Origin: Sorghum bicolor
Taxonomy: Eukaryota; Streptophyta; Magnoliopsida; Poales; Poaceae
Length of the DNA stretch: 64,000 bases
Reading direction: 5' to 3'
Assembly: GCF_000003195.3 (NCBI RefSeq)
Contig: NC_012879.2
Span: 39,080,565-39,144,564, forward strand
A program made the position numbers and the translations under genes. This document shows, one piece after another, positions 13,168-26,600 of the stretch. The notes beneath the pieces are model-generated. The model was not told the DNA's origin, ran no database searches, and was given only the letters and a program-made list of their open reading frames with translations. Position 1 is the stretch's first letter; the number at the start of each line of letters is the position of its first letter.

Positions 13168-13185
13168 TGGCGCCGTTGCCGGGGA
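13168..13185 (+). other. Primer-binding site of element D
   Basis: TGGCGCCGTTGCCGGGGA lies eight bases after the 5' LTR. It is complementary to the 3' end of plant tRNA-Asp, the primer used by Athila-lineage elements. Confidence 0.85.
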
Positions 13186-13476
13186 AGGTTGATTACTAAT
13201 CAGGAATGGAATAAAAGATTTTGAGTTATCATTCGCATCACTAATATGACTGAGCTTATCCATTCTCTCATACAGTTTTACCCTGATATTTTTCTATTTT
13301 ATCCTATGCAGGGGAGATGTATGAATAGAAGACATCTCCTAGGAAATTTTGTTGACAATCCCGAAGCGTTATTCAAGAAGACAATAGCCAAGCTCAAGTA
13401 GAGATCATCAACACTTCAGCAAGAAGCTTCATCCAATCAAGAAGATCACCGGAACTTGTCTTCAGAGTTCGAGGCC

Positions 13477-14440
13477 ATGGCGAACAAATCAATCCGCGAG
13501 TTCTCGGCTCCCACTACGACAACATCCGCACTGGACCTGCTGCAGAGATCGATGGCAACTTTGAGCTCAAGCCTAGACTTATCAACATGGTGCAATCCAA
13601 CCAGTTCTGTGGGAAGGCACACGAAGATGCTAGTGCTCATTTAACACTTCCTGGAGATTTGCAACACATTCACCATATCAAGAGTTTCCAAAGATGCTAT
13701 ACTACTTCGCCTCTTCCCATTCTCACTGTTAGGAAGAGCAAAGCAGTGGTTCTATGCTACAAAGGAGAAGAATACTACGTGGGCACTCTGCTCAACAAAC
13801 TTTCTGGCTAACTTCTTTCCCATGGGTAAGACCAATGCTCTCCATGGGAAGATTACAAGTTTTCAGCAACAAAATGATGAATCTGTTCCAAAAGCATGGG
13901 AGCGCTTTCAAGACTACATCCTAGAATGTCCCCATCATGGAATGGAGAGTTGGCTATTGATGCAGACGTTTTATCATGGACTCGGCAATAGTGCCTGAGA
14001 AACCATGGATGCTGCAGCTGGAGGAGCATTCTTATCACTTACTATACCACAAGCCACAGCTCTTGTGGAGAAGATGGCGTCCAATCAAGGCTGGAAAGAG
14101 GACCCAGACACGCAAGAGAGTTGGAGGTATGCATCAGCTGAAGGAGGTAGACATGCTGTCTGCAAAGCTAGACCTGCTCATGAAGAAGCTCGATGATAGA
14201 GCTGGAGACAAGAAGGAAGTTATGCACATCTACGACTCTCACATGACTTGTGAGGAGTGTGGAGACACTGGACACTCAGGCAATCACTGCCCTGAGATAC
14301 TTGAGGATGTGAACTACATCAACAACAACAACTACTACTACAACTGTCCTCAACAAAATCAAGGTTGGAATCAACAGAGGCCTAACTACTCAGGATTAGA
14401 ATCTGCAAATCTTGTGGACATGTTTGATGCAGGTAATTGG
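13477..14440 (+). pseudogene. gag of element D (several frameshifts)
   Basis: The start MANKSIREFSAP (ATG at 13477) matches the start of the gag of element C (MAQKTLQEFSAP). The capsid-like region can be followed only by changing frame several times: the frame shifts shortly after 13500, again near 13640, near 13800-13980 and near 14090, and one in-frame TGA lies near 13997. Landmarks are the NQFCGKAHEDASAH motif, the RLFPFSL-like region and WERFQDYI. A retroviral zinc knuckle, CEECGDTGHSGNHC, lies at 14249-14290 in the last frame. An Asn- and Tyr-rich tail follows. In a working element the product would form the particle and bind RNA. This copy cannot make it. Confidence 0.8.
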
Positions 14441-15574
14441 AGTAACCCCATCACTGAATTCTCTACTGACCTTCTGCCGATCAAGAGTGGCGATCCAGGA
14501 CGCCCCGTCATCCCGATCTCCATCGGCATGGTGGACGTTCCAGAAGCACTCTGCGACTTTGGCTCTAGCATCAACATTATACTCAGGGTACTCTATGGGA
14601 AATTCTTTACATATCCATTATTAGAGACAACCATGTGTTTGCAGTTTGCAGATCAGATGATAACTTTTCCAAAAGGAATATTGAAGAACCTTTGTGTCTG
14701 AGTTGGTACCTTATATGCTCTAGCCGACTTCGTAGTGGTAGAGACCGTTAATGATGAGAGAGCACCTATCATCTTAGGGAGGCCATTCTTGAACACCACG
14801 GGAGCTATCATCTACGCTAGTGCTGCCAAGATCAGTTTCTACATCAAAGGGAGGAAGGAGACATTTTTCTTCAAGAACAAGACTACACAAATCCTAGATC
14901 AATCCAGACGTGAGTCAAGGAAGAGGACCAACAGGAGGAACAGGAACAAGCAAGTGTGGACCGAGTCAGCTAAGATGGTCACTGTAGTTCATGGAGGCCA
15001 AGATCACCAACTTAAGTCACCGCTTTTGACCAAGAAGGACGACCCAGGAATGCCAAGCATCTAGTGCTCCATAAATGGATACAACTTCTACAAGGCAACT
15101 TGTGACACCGGATCGGGCGTCAACATAATGGCCGCAGTCACCTATCGGCTCTTGTTCGGAACCATGCCACTAAAACCAACATACATTAAGCTCTAGATGG
15201 CAGATTAGACATTTCGAGAAGTTAAAGGAATAGTAACTGATGTCCCAGTCAAAATAGACGATCACTTTGTCTACACAGACTTTCAAGTTATTAACATGGG
15301 AGAAGACGAGTATGATCCACCCATCATCCTTGGAAGACCGTTCCTCAGCACCGTTAAAGCAATTATCTACATTGGAACCGGAGAAGTCCATATGCACTTC
15401 CCCTCAGAGAAGGTACGCCGTTATTTTACTGACCCTAACTATATCGTTGAAGAATCTAAGCAGGTAAGAAAACGACGCAACCGCAACAAGAGGAGGCAGA
15501 TCATCAAGGATGGATGGGCAGACTATGAAGGAGAAGTGATAAGGTCAGAGGACGTAGAGTTTAAACAGAATTAA
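14441..15574 (+). pseudogene. Two tandem retropepsin-like protease domains of element D
   Basis: One reading frame continues from the end of gag to 15574 and contains two aspartic-protease domains. The first has CDFGSS with its Asp codon at 14555-14557 and the downstream IILGRPF motif near 14770. The second has CDTGSG with its Asp codon at 15104-15106 and again IILGRPF near 15325. The frame is cut by TGA 14699-14701 and by TAG at 15062-15064, 15194-15196 and 15206-15208, codons that look like decayed CGA and CAG. The two domains are clearly related but well diverged, so the duplication is not recent. Elements normally encode one such domain, which cleaves the polyprotein. No RT follows. Confidence 0.75.
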
Positions 15575-16406
15575 CCTGAGGAGACCAAAGCACCGAGTCA
15601 AGTATGGAAAGAGAAGATAGCTATACATGAAGAGGAGGCGCTGCCGGAAGTACCGACTACGCCACCCAACGAATCCCAGGACAATTGAGAAAACGAAGAG
15701 TCCCGTTCGGAGGACTTAAAAACACCGAACGTCGTGCCAAGAGGTAAACTTGGTAGTTATCCTTTCCCTTTCAATTATTTCAACTAGTTTACTTTGTTAA
15801 TCATGTTCATGCTATCCTAAAAAGAAAATAAAAATGTGAAAAACAGTAAGCCCCATGTGAGTAGACGAGTGGCATAAAACCCATAAGTACATTCACTGTG
15901 GTGGCATAAAAATAAAATAAATATTTCTTTTCTACTTTATAAAACGAAAATATAAAAATAAGAGAGTAATAATTATTAAGGAGTCTCAACATGATAAAGG
16001 CTAGATATTTATGCTAACACTTAACCAGTTCCACAAGCTTTGTTGTCTATTTGAGGTCCACAAAATTTAAGAATCAAGAAGACTAGCAGACGGAGGACAT
16101 TCTAATCGCTGTCACAATGCTGCTGACTTTCAAATACATCTTTGCCGCCTGCTAGCTACATCAAAAGAAATTACGTCAAAATTCAGCTTGGGGGAGAGCA
16201 CCCCCATTTATCCCGATAAGTATTTCTATCTATCTATCTTTATACTTATACTATATTAAAATATAAATATACATAACTATGAAAAACCAAATAAAGATTT
16301 TATGCTTATATATATATATATATATATATCTTTTGCTTAGTGTGTTTAATAAATAAATAAAGTGGCTATGCTAATCTGTATCTAAATAAAACTCAAGCAT
16401 GGATAT
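15575..16406 (+). other. Non-coding 3' interior of element D, first part
   Basis: After the last coding frame the sequence is AT-rich and non-coding. About 16020-16210 resembles the region after the integrase of element A (62120-62270), including CCACAAG..TTTGTTGTCTATTTG. It contains CAGCTTGGGGGAG (16184-16196) followed by a C-run, and a (TA)n microsatellite at 16307-16329. Element E inserted at 16407. Confidence 0.6.
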
Positions 16407-19400
16407 TGTAACACCCCAGGTGTTTGCCACTAGTTAGACCCTAGGTTTTGAGCTCAAACATGCCAAGATAAGTGGTAATGATCATGATAGAGTCAATTCA
16501 TGAAAGTGAGCCTCAAGTTAAACTTAGAGAATACACCCTTGCTTACATATAGGCCTTTTCAAAGTACATGCTTGAGTGATATTAATGGAACCTCTCTCAT
16601 GTGGCCCACATCCATCACTGCCTATAGTGAGCACTCAAAAAGTTTCATGGAGTTTGGAATCAAAAGGTCACATGAAATGATGAGTTACATGCTTGTTGGA
16701 ATGACCTCATTAAGTGAATAAAACCATAGGTCATCAACCAATCTTTGCAACCTTGCTCAAATGACTCTAGATGAACTCTACAACAAAAGTCATGAAGGGT
16801 TCATGTTGAGCTTGTGTCCAGAAAGTGCTTCAATTAGCCTAAAACCTTAGTTTGAACTTTATCAAGTTGCTGCATTGACCAAAGTGAAAGTTTGACTTCT
16901 GTACAAGTTCTGAGGTTTGACCTTAAATAAAAGTTGTAGTTTAGATTCTGTAGAACAAACTTTGTTTAATGGTCAAGAGCTGGTTTGGTACCTAACCTAG
17001 TCAAATTGAGCTGACAATATTCAATGCAGTGCTGTTTTGGAACTCCAGAATTTTGGCTAAGTCCTGAGGTGCTCCGTTTCGGGTACCCTAGTTGGGAGCC
17101 ATGTATCTTCCAAACAACAAGATCCTTTAGAAAGAGATGCAGTAAAGTTTGTATGCTACAAACTTTCTTAAAGTGCCTAAGTCTGATTCATCATATAATT
17201 ATCTCAAATAATGGTCACAAGATTGAATCTGCTATAATTTCCAGCACTTAGAGTTTCTAAGTCTAGGTTTGCAGTTCATCACGTTGGCATCCCGCGTTCT
17301 CCTAATTCTTATGAACAACTTGCTTGGGTCCCAAATTAAAAGTTGGAGTCCATATCGTGGACAAGAGCATACCAAAAGATGACACCAGTTTGACTTCGTT
17401 TTGGTCATCAATTTTGAGTTTTTCTAATCACTATCAATTCATTGACACTCAAAGATTGGCATCAAATTATCTATTAATCTGTAATCCTAATGACCATGAC
17501 ACTTAAATGAAAAATGTAGAGCCGCACGAGGACAACAAACTTCATTTTTGGTCCATGTCCAAATTCGGTCCAGATCCGGCCCAAATCAGCATCCCACGCT
17601 GACCACTTCGTTGCCCGCCACGTGCTTGGCAAAATGCGTCCAAGGGCAACACGTGTTCTGGACGTGGCGACCAGGCATGGATACCACCCGCCCAACTCCC
17701 CTGCTCCTGTTGCCTGCTCCTCTCTGCACGCAAAGGCGAGCACCAGAGCGCCCTCCACACCCTCCTCCACTCCCTCATTCAATCTCCCTCGCTTGGAGCT
17801 TCCTCTCATATCTCTGGGAGCATGCACAGCAAACACCGCCATGGCAAGCCCCCCCAGCTCAAGCTTCTGCCCCTGCTGCTGCTGCCTCAGCCGGCCAGGA
17901 GCTTGGCGTGGCCATGGTTGGCCGCGGCAAGGAGCGGGCAGGCCTTCCACAGCCGTAGCCGGTGACCATTCGGCCTTGAGCTCGAGCTCGGACCTCTGCC
18001 GGCTCTCTGCTCGTCTGGAAGAAGAAAGGACCTCGGGTTAGAATAAGAAACAACTCAGGGTTCCAGATGCGAAGCCAAGACTCAGTATTTGTGGGCTATT
18101 GCGTGATTCATGGAAAGTCCAGGGTCCCCGGTGAAAGATCTGTTTTCCTTGTCCTTTGTTTTTACAGATTTCTGGGTGAAGTTTGGAAATCCATAGTAAT
18201 TCATAGAAAAGTCGTAAAATAGCAAATGTGGACTTTTTGGAATCCTTGTGAAATTCTCTATGCATTAGATCTATAATATGACATGGTTTAGTTTGCAGTT
18301 TTAGCTGTAAAAATATATTTGTGCTGTTCGGTTTTAATTGCTTGTTATATTTGTCTTTTTCATAACCACTGTATTATTGCTCAAATAAATGTGAAAATAT
18401 TGTGACAAGCTTTTCATATTATGTTTCATGTCTGGTAAAATTTTCATGAATTTAGGAATGACAGATTAAGAGTTATAAACAAAACAAATGCCCTGTGTTG
18501 CTTTGCTCCTATTCTGAGTGGATCTGCATGTTTATATTGTTTGACTCAGTTAGGTTGCGAATCATTCCTGGATGAAAATATATGAGTTGTAGTACTTTTC
18601 ATAAGCTTTCCATCAAGCTAAATAGCATAATTTTTGGTTAAGCATATCTTTAGTTATAGTAGTTTAAAGTACTATTTCAGTTTCTGTCTAAACCCAGACA
18701 GGAATACATTGTTTGTTATGTAAGACCTTGTTAGTGCTAGATTCAGCTCTAGATGTTTATAACAAAGTTGTTCAAAATTCAGTAAGCTTTCTAGAAAGTA
18801 CATAACCATAATTTATGGGCATGTGAAACTCAAGTTATGGCTGTTTAATGTGACATGATAGATTCTGTCAATGTTTTGGACAGAGATGTCTTTACGGATC
18901 TTGATAAATGGTTTATAATTATAAATAAAAATGTAAAAATGGAAAATGTTGTTCCAATACAATCCTATGATATTGTTGTATCATGTTTATGTATGATATG
19001 GCCATGTGTTTGAAGAAAATATGATTTGTGCATTTATCTTGCTCTCACATGGTTAATTGCAATAGCAATTTGTCTTTTTTATAGATGTTGATATCTTTAT
19101 TCAAATGCAGTGATATTTATACAGCAGACTATGGATAGTATTTAGAAGCTACTGTAATGTTGGTGGAATTTATTGATCACTTTTGGTATATGTTCTTTAA
19201 TTCACCTTATTATCCAAATAAATTAAGAAAGGCATTAAATAAATTTATTTGGTAATGACCACTATGTTTTCTGGTGTTCTTTAGTTATGTGCAAACTGTT
19301 GGTAACAATGGTTTTGCTCAAATGCATGTTTGAAATATAAGTTAATAATTAATTGTTTGCAATTGTTGTTTCTGGACAGTTTCTGCAACTGTTTGGATTA

Positions 19401-21703
19401 CAATACGTAAATGATGTTTTCTGGGAAACTTGTTTATAGCAAAGTTGTAGATAATTCATTTATATAGCGGCTGTCAAAATTTCGTAGTATTTGGCCTTGT
19501 GGTTTGTAAGTCATGTCTGTTTCAATGTTGGATTTCAGAAATGGTTGCTCTCTGTCTTGTTAGGACCTGATTCAGTAATCCTAATATTTCGACCAGCTTA
19601 AGTTGAGAATCATGCTTTGATGTCTAACTATAAAATGTAGATAATTTCCTAAGATTTCCAGAATGTCTTCTTTCATGTCTTTTGGAGTTGTGTAACTCCA
19701 GTTACAATTTATTTTCTCAGCTGCTGTTAACAGTCCAAAAAATGACAGATTCCTTGTATTGCTGTTGCTTGGTATATTGCTAGGTGTGACTCATGTCTTT
19801 GATAATGGCCATGTTATTACACCTGAAATCTTGTGAAACATGTATGCCATGCCTGATATACTTGGTTGCATTCTTTTCTATTTTATTATGTAGGTTTGTG
19901 TGATGTTTAAGTAATCAATGAGAAGTGCTTATGTATGTTTAGTGTAACCATGCTCTTGCCATACTTCTTGTGTGTGATGCTTTATCTATTGCACTTCTAT
20001 GTGTTCATACACTTGCATCTTGCATCTCATTTAGGTACGCTAGATGAACTGCGTGAAGGACTTTATGGTGGACCTAACCGGATGATGGAAGGACTACACA
20101 AGTGTTGTCACCTTAGATGTCGTCAATACGGTGCAAGCTGACATAACTGACTTGTGTCGGATTCCAGGCAAGCCCCGGAGCATTCTAAGTCTCCTACCCT
20201 CTCTTTTTATAAAAGCACAAGAGTATAACTTTATATTATGCATTAGGTGATAGGAGTTGAATGAAACCGTTGGTGCATATATTCCTACCTTGTCCACTAT
20301 ATGAAACTACCTGAACCCTTACTAGTATAAGGAAGACGTTTTATGCTTAGCTATGCTTAGCTCGGTAGAAGCCAGGTGATTTCCTGTCACCTGCGAGAGA
20401 TAGGTGGATACCTGATCACAGATGGCTATATTTGCTATCGTGGAAATAACCATGTGCTAATAATGAATTTGAGACCGGGCGGGATGACGATAGTGCAGCA
20501 ACAAGGCATGGAGGTCTTGGGTGTGAATCTATTCCCGTCTGTGTCGTTTAAGGACCGAATCGCTATACGTCCCCGTATCATGTTGAACGCATGCCTATCA
20601 CTTAGTTGGCCGGATAAGTCGTTCCGACCGCGAAGCCTACGAGTGCAACTCAGGCCGGATACCCCGTTCTGTATGAGTGCGCACCCCGGTTGGTAGCAAG
20701 GATGTGCGGGGAGTCAATGGCGTAAGACCGAGGTGTCAGGTTAGAGTCCTGACCCTGGCAGATTGGCGGTCCCTAGGGGTGCGGCGTTGGACGGACCCGC
20801 GAATTGGTCCGGAGTTGCGCTAAAGGTGATCCAAGCTACTCTAGCTAAGTATGCCTGGGTGAGTGTTAGGAATACCTCTCCAGCTGGATAGGAATCGATT
20901 CGAATCGCCGTCTCTCCCGGATAGTGAGAACTTGACTCGGGCAGCGGCAATGTAGATAAACTAAATGAAATTTAATGGTTATGATGATGATGATGGCTAC
21001 ATGATAAACCGGATATGGTTATTAATGTGATGCTCATTAATCAAGTGATTGCTATAGAATAGGTGCAAAATCTAGCTATGGTAGCTTAACTAAACTTGAT
21101 GCTAAAATATTGACTAAAAGGTGGAAAGTAAGGACTCATGATAGTAATGCTCTTTTTGGCAAAGTTATGCTATCCAACCAACTCCACCAAATAGCCTTGC
21201 ATATCCTTCAGAGTCTTTTATTTTCTCTCCTGTCGGGTAAGTCTAGCTGAGTACATTCGAGTACTCAGGGTTTATCCCACCATGTTGCAGGTGAAGTCTT
21301 CAGCCTGCTAAGGATGGTGGCCAACCGCCGGTGGGCTCGGTGATTCCATATAATGTTCTCATCTATATGCTTTTGCCGGGGGATGTCACTTATGCTAGCA
21401 ATGTATTTGGAACTTATGTTATTGTAATCATTTGAAAGCTATGTTGTTTTCTAATCGATTTGGAAAATCCAAACTTGTACTATTATTTGTGAACTCCTTT
21501 GTAATATTATTTCCGCTGCAAATCTCCATGTATGTGATGTGTATTTGCTTAATCATGCGATCTTGGTGTAAAGTTGATTTACCGAGGTCCTTCGTGACAC
21601 TCGGCAGACTACCGGGTTTATATAAGTGAGAGTATGTGCGTGTCAACGTGTTAAACGGAGACTGTCGTACTTAAACTTGTATAAATTGGGCAGTTCTGTC
21701 ACA
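16407..21703 (+). repeat. 5' LTR of element E (5297 bases)
   Basis: AT-rich sequence contains a GC-rich island at about 17520-18010. A conserved TATATAA lies at 21619-21625, about 80 bases before the LTR end. From 18489 to 19468 it is identical to 30777-31756 of the 3' LTR, although the sequence on both sides differs at several percent of positions. No credible protein is encoded. Confidence 0.88.
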
Positions 21704-21705
21704 GC

Positions 21706-21717
21706 TGGCGTCAGAGC
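21706..21717 (+). other. Primer-binding site of element E
   Basis: TGGCGTCAGAGC begins two bases after the LTR end. It differs at two positions from TGGTATCAGAGC, the usual site for initiator tRNA-Met in plant retrotransposons. Confidence 0.65.
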
Positions 21718-22010
21718 AAGATTAAGTATAATACTATCAGGTACACTTCTTTAAAAACAAAGTTTTGGTTTTGAAAATCCTATTTTGACTAAAACTTGAG
21801 CTACAGGCAAAACTTGTCAAAACTAATTTACAAAAACTATCCTAGCGACAATCTCCAATTATGCCCAATTAAGGATTACTAGGTGGCTTTAGATAAACTC
21901 ATACTAACTATGGGGTTTACTTTATTGCAACTTTTACTTTCGTCGTCCATACGGCGTGCAATAGTATGGATGCCACTTACTTAAGTGGTAATGAATGGAT
22001 CATATACCTC
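21718..22010 (+). other. Non-coding interior of element E, first part
   Basis: Leader sequence follows the primer-binding site. It holds the first copy (from about 21937) of an imperfect direct repeat of about 90 bases whose second copy lies at about 23697-23785. The nested solo LTR sits at the end of the first copy. Confidence 0.5.
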
Positions 22011-23670
22011 TGTTGGGTATTCTTAACATCATTACCAAAAGTAGACTAAGTTCTCTAAATCTAGTAACGGTGCCAAAAATGCCAAACCTATCCCTCACAC
22101 CACTTAAGCCAAGTTGTCATCCCCAGCATGATATGAGAGACGCGGTATTGAAATATGCAATTGCTCTTCTAAATAAATAATGAATGGGATCTGCAAGCGC
22201 ACAGATTAATACCGATGCAGCATTTTAACCGGGAAGTATTCCAGGTATCGTTATTTATATTTTTACCACTGGGAAGGGATTAGAAATCATCACTATTGAT
22301 TACAGAATAGAATATGAGATTGAGCATCTATCTTTGCATGTATAATTGAGAACATTATATCTAACTCTTCATACAGGGATAAGTGTCACATAAAAGATAT
22401 ATGAGATAATAATAGTGACAAGGATAGCTAATCTGATCTAGCCACATAATAAATATGATAAGCACCTCAATTAGATACTCTAGAAAGTCATTAGCATGGT
22501 ATTAGAATGAACTACAAGAATATTCCCTAAGTTATTCTTAACTATATAGTCTAGCATATCATAGTTAGTGCAAGCATACTTAGCAATCATTGCGAGACAA
22601 GACTACGCCCATGCATAGTGATATTAGCAAGGAATATGAGAAACATAGCAATCACTCCCCTGTAATAATGTTGCTCTGCCAGCCCAATACACGAGAGGGG
22701 GACTATATAAGAATCAATGAAGTTGTCACTATCACGAACCACCCCATGATCTGGCATATTGGGTACAATCGCAGATAAATACGGTATAAGCACCACGCCT
22801 ACACAATATCTATCATTTACCTATGGATCCGATGGATAAACGCTATACGATCCTAAGCATGTATATAGATCCAATCTAACTAAGCCAAGTACATAACTAT
22901 GATAAACTAAGAACAATATAATCTTGAATATAAACAAGTAGAGCAAAGTCATAAGCAATATATTGAAGTAGAACAAAGTCATATTCATAATATTGAAGAA
23001 CAAAGATAATTAGAAGAACAATTAGAAGCACAATTAGAGAATTACCAAGAATCCTCCTGACAGATCCGGAAACCAATCGAAGATTGACTCCTTCTAGTTC
23101 TAATCCTATGTAGCTATGCTAATCTAGATATCTAATTGATGTGATGGCTCTAATCTTGATCAGAGGCTTCTTCTCCCTTGATGGAACAATGAATTAGGGT
23201 TGAGAGGCTCTCTCCTCCAGGGGCCAGGGGGTCTGGTTTTATAGTCCCTCCAAGTGAATATGGGCCCTTGGATCAAACCGACATAGATTGTATGGTTTAG
23301 ATTCATCCTTTAGGTCGGTGGAGATCTCCCGCAAAGCAGAGTCCTGATTGGACTCCTGGAGGGGGCGGGCGCCCAGTATGACAGGGCGGGCGCCCTGCCT
23401 CTGGCCCCGTTTCGCCTCCGCTTCGGTCTCGTGGCTTCTGGAGTCTTCTAGATGTAAGATAATTGCGCAGCACGTTAATATCTTTACGTAATCCTGACAT
23501 GTGGGCCTTTCTTCCATATTTCCTGATAACCCCCTGCAGAAATAGACAAACACCAAAACTCGTGGAATTCTATCAGATAAAACCCTAAGTCTAGATCTTG
23601 ATTTCATTTGGATCCTTTTCTTTATTTATTTGATAATTAAATTTGATACTTAAGGACCGTCAACAACCTC
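22006..23670 (-). mobile_element. Solo LTR of the D family (22011-23665) inside element E
   Basis: On the minus strand the LTR runs from TGTTGACGGTCC (23665) to AATACCCAACA (22011), 1655 bases. It aligns throughout with both LTRs of element D. ACCTC is duplicated at 22006-22010 and 23666-23670. The TATA box is intact on the minus strand (GGACTATAAAACC, near 23238-23250). Two copies of GGGCGCCCGCCC or its close variant lie near 23362-23400. Confidence 0.93.
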
Positions 23671-26600
23671 TACGCCACGGTAAGCAATATTTTCCTTTCG
23701 TTGTCCATACATCGTGAAATTGTATGGATGCCACTTGCTTGAGTGGTAATGTATGGATCTATATGCCTCTACGCTATGGTAAGTGTGAGTTGTGAGAGCA
23801 TGACCGTCCAACCGCCGGTCTAGGGGAGAGTTAGATGTGGTTACTGGAATATTTACATGTTACACACATGTATATATGAAGGTACTTAATTGTGGGTTAG
23901 TCGGTACGACAGTGTATACATGTCTCTGTGTATACATGGGCATGCTTCACATGGGTAGTATGCTGCAATATATATTCGGGAATATATATTGGAGTACTTA
24001 GCTTTCAATCTAGAGACCAGACATTCATTTCTGCACATATATTATTGTTGGGTTGGGCTGAAATGAAATACTTCTGCAGGTACACTAACCACGAATGCAT
24101 AGATTGAACGTAGTTGACGACTAGCTATATGTCGAGAGAGTACGTGTTATGCCACCGACATAGAACGTGATTGCCACCATAGGCTGGCAATTTTGTGAGG
24201 ACGAATAAGACGAAGCATGCATCCTTATGATTGTTGCATTATGCATGACTATGCTTCTCCCACCCTGTTCCAATAATTAGTAACTTGCGAGTAATGTGAT
24301 GCTACTCTTTTCATTGTGTGAAGCTATACAAAAGTTGCCATATTCCATGCTACTTGAATATTTTTGCTTGAAAGTAGTGTGTGATGTGTCCAGCCTTGAA
24401 TGTTTGCTTCTATAGGAATGCTAAGTTAGTAGTAGCAAAAACTATAATCTTTTGAAGACTAAAGCTTGTCGGTGAACATGCATGCGAATAATTTCTGATG
24501 GATCCTCTAATGTTAATTAACTAAGTAAAATATGGCCTACCCATAATAGAAATAGTTAAGGCTATATGCTTGAATTTGTAGGTGTCAGCTTGTTTAGCCA
24601 AGTGGTGAATACGTTGCTCATGTAAGTGTTTGCAAATGCTTTAACGTAACTTAAGAAATTGTGATTCTTATGTCAATACCTCCTTGTCACCAAGATAAAT
24701 TGTTGTTGTCTATGTAAAAATGTTTGTAGCTACTGGAGTTATACAAGTGTGTGCTCTCTTGTTAATAGAACAAGGGAAAACATTGCTAGATAGGTGTGTT
24801 GAATTTTGGCTGCTAGAGCAGTTTGTATTCTAGTGGTCTTTTCATGACAATAATTGTATTTTCTGTAATTATAGTGAATACCAAAGTTGTAGCCAACCAC
24901 TATATCTAGTCTATCCTAAAATTTCATGACCATAGGCCTGATGGTTTAGGAGTTATGAACTTTTGAAGTTTGTTGTCAGATCCTGATTGTGTTCTGAACA
25001 GATCTGAATGTTTAGTTTGTTTGACTAGTGTGCATACAGAATCATGTCTTGGAGTTAATATAAGAAGTGTAGTACTTTTGTTACGGTTTCCAAAATGTCT
25101 TAGATCACTACTTTTGGTGGTCTAAATCTTATGTTATGAGCCTGTGAAGTAAAATGACATAATCTGTCAAAAATCTGAATAGATATGTCCTCTTTGTATT
25201 GTTGTGCTTGTTAGCTGTAGAAGCATCATAAGATGATAATAAGAAAATTATAGGTAACTTGATAAGTTTTCCATAAGATTAATGATCATGTTTGTTCGAT
25301 CAATAGAACTTTAGTTATCATTTTCTAAAATTCATGTCAAGTTCTCTATCATAGTTTAGGCAGAGCTGATTGCTATTCTTTTTCAACCTTGTTAAGTTTT
25401 GAAGTAGCTCCATAGGTTTGATAACCTTTTCCTGCTGAGTTTTCCTAAATGCTAAACTCTTGCTTGTGGTATGTCCATTTGCATGATAGTGCAGCCATGC
25501 TAAAAATCTTTTGGAGCCCTTTTACTCCCTATCTCAAAATCATTTTCCCCCTAAAGACTAAACCATGTCCACTTGCTTTGTAGCACATCTTGTATCATAA
25601 TCCTTGTATGTAGGACAAATGGGTGTATCGTTGTAGATAGATGCTTGTTATGTGTAAGCCTTGTGCTTAGTAATGATTGTTTAAGCGTGATTGTTTGAGT
25701 TTTCTCAAGTACTTGCTTAAAACTGTTATGTTGTGTGGATGTTGGTTATCTAGATCGTGCCTTGGTTGTTTCTTGTTTTGTCCTCGACAAGCACGAGTGT
25801 TAAATAGCTTTATCTTAGAATGGCATACAAGTATGATAATTGTGTGTTATGGTTGTATCAAATTAGGTTCCCTTTCTTAGGAGCCGAGCTTATAGACTTG
25901 ACTATTAGTTTTTGAATGTTAGAGCATCCATGCCTACGCTTGATACGTAAACCCATGTCCAGACCCTTAAATACTTGCATATACAAGGGTTGCCCTACAC
26001 CAGTTTGCAAATATCCTTGCCTAGCCAACTAGCTAGAATAAGTTCTCGCTACAGAAAGCTTTTGACTATAGTTGTTCCTTGCTAGTTACGAAGACCATAC
26101 CAAATCCATGTCGTTGGACCTCCCGATTGCATCTCCCAAAGCTTAACTTGTGTAATGCAATCTCTTATTGCCTGATCTCTGAATCTTTTGCTGCCTAATC
26201 TTGGAATCTTTTGCTTTACAAATCATGTAACTCCCTATCATCTAAATCTCTGATCGGTGTAGTGGTTTTACCTTTAGAGTTTGCTTTGTTCATCTCCAAC
26301 CTCCCCAAGTCTTGGATGCTTATCGACTTTGATCTCATGTTCCTACCCAACATGACAGCATCACATGAATTAATTATTGGGTAATGACCTTGATGAGCAT
26401 AAGGCGTACCCATTTCTATCTTGTGTTGTGTTCTCATCCTTTAACCTTCTAGTTGTTACCTCCAAATCTTGCCGTCATCTTTGCTGGCTTAATTTTCTTG
26501 CACATGATCCTTGTACATGCAAGACCTACCTATGTCTCGTGGGATTTCACGTTGGTTGTAAGATCGGTAATGGCGTCGTGATTAATGACTAACGGTGCCG

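Noticed and set aside
16307..16329. (TA)n run as possible insertion hot spot or regulatory site
   Set aside because: It is an ordinary microsatellite. Element E inserted nearby, but its target GATAT is outside the run.
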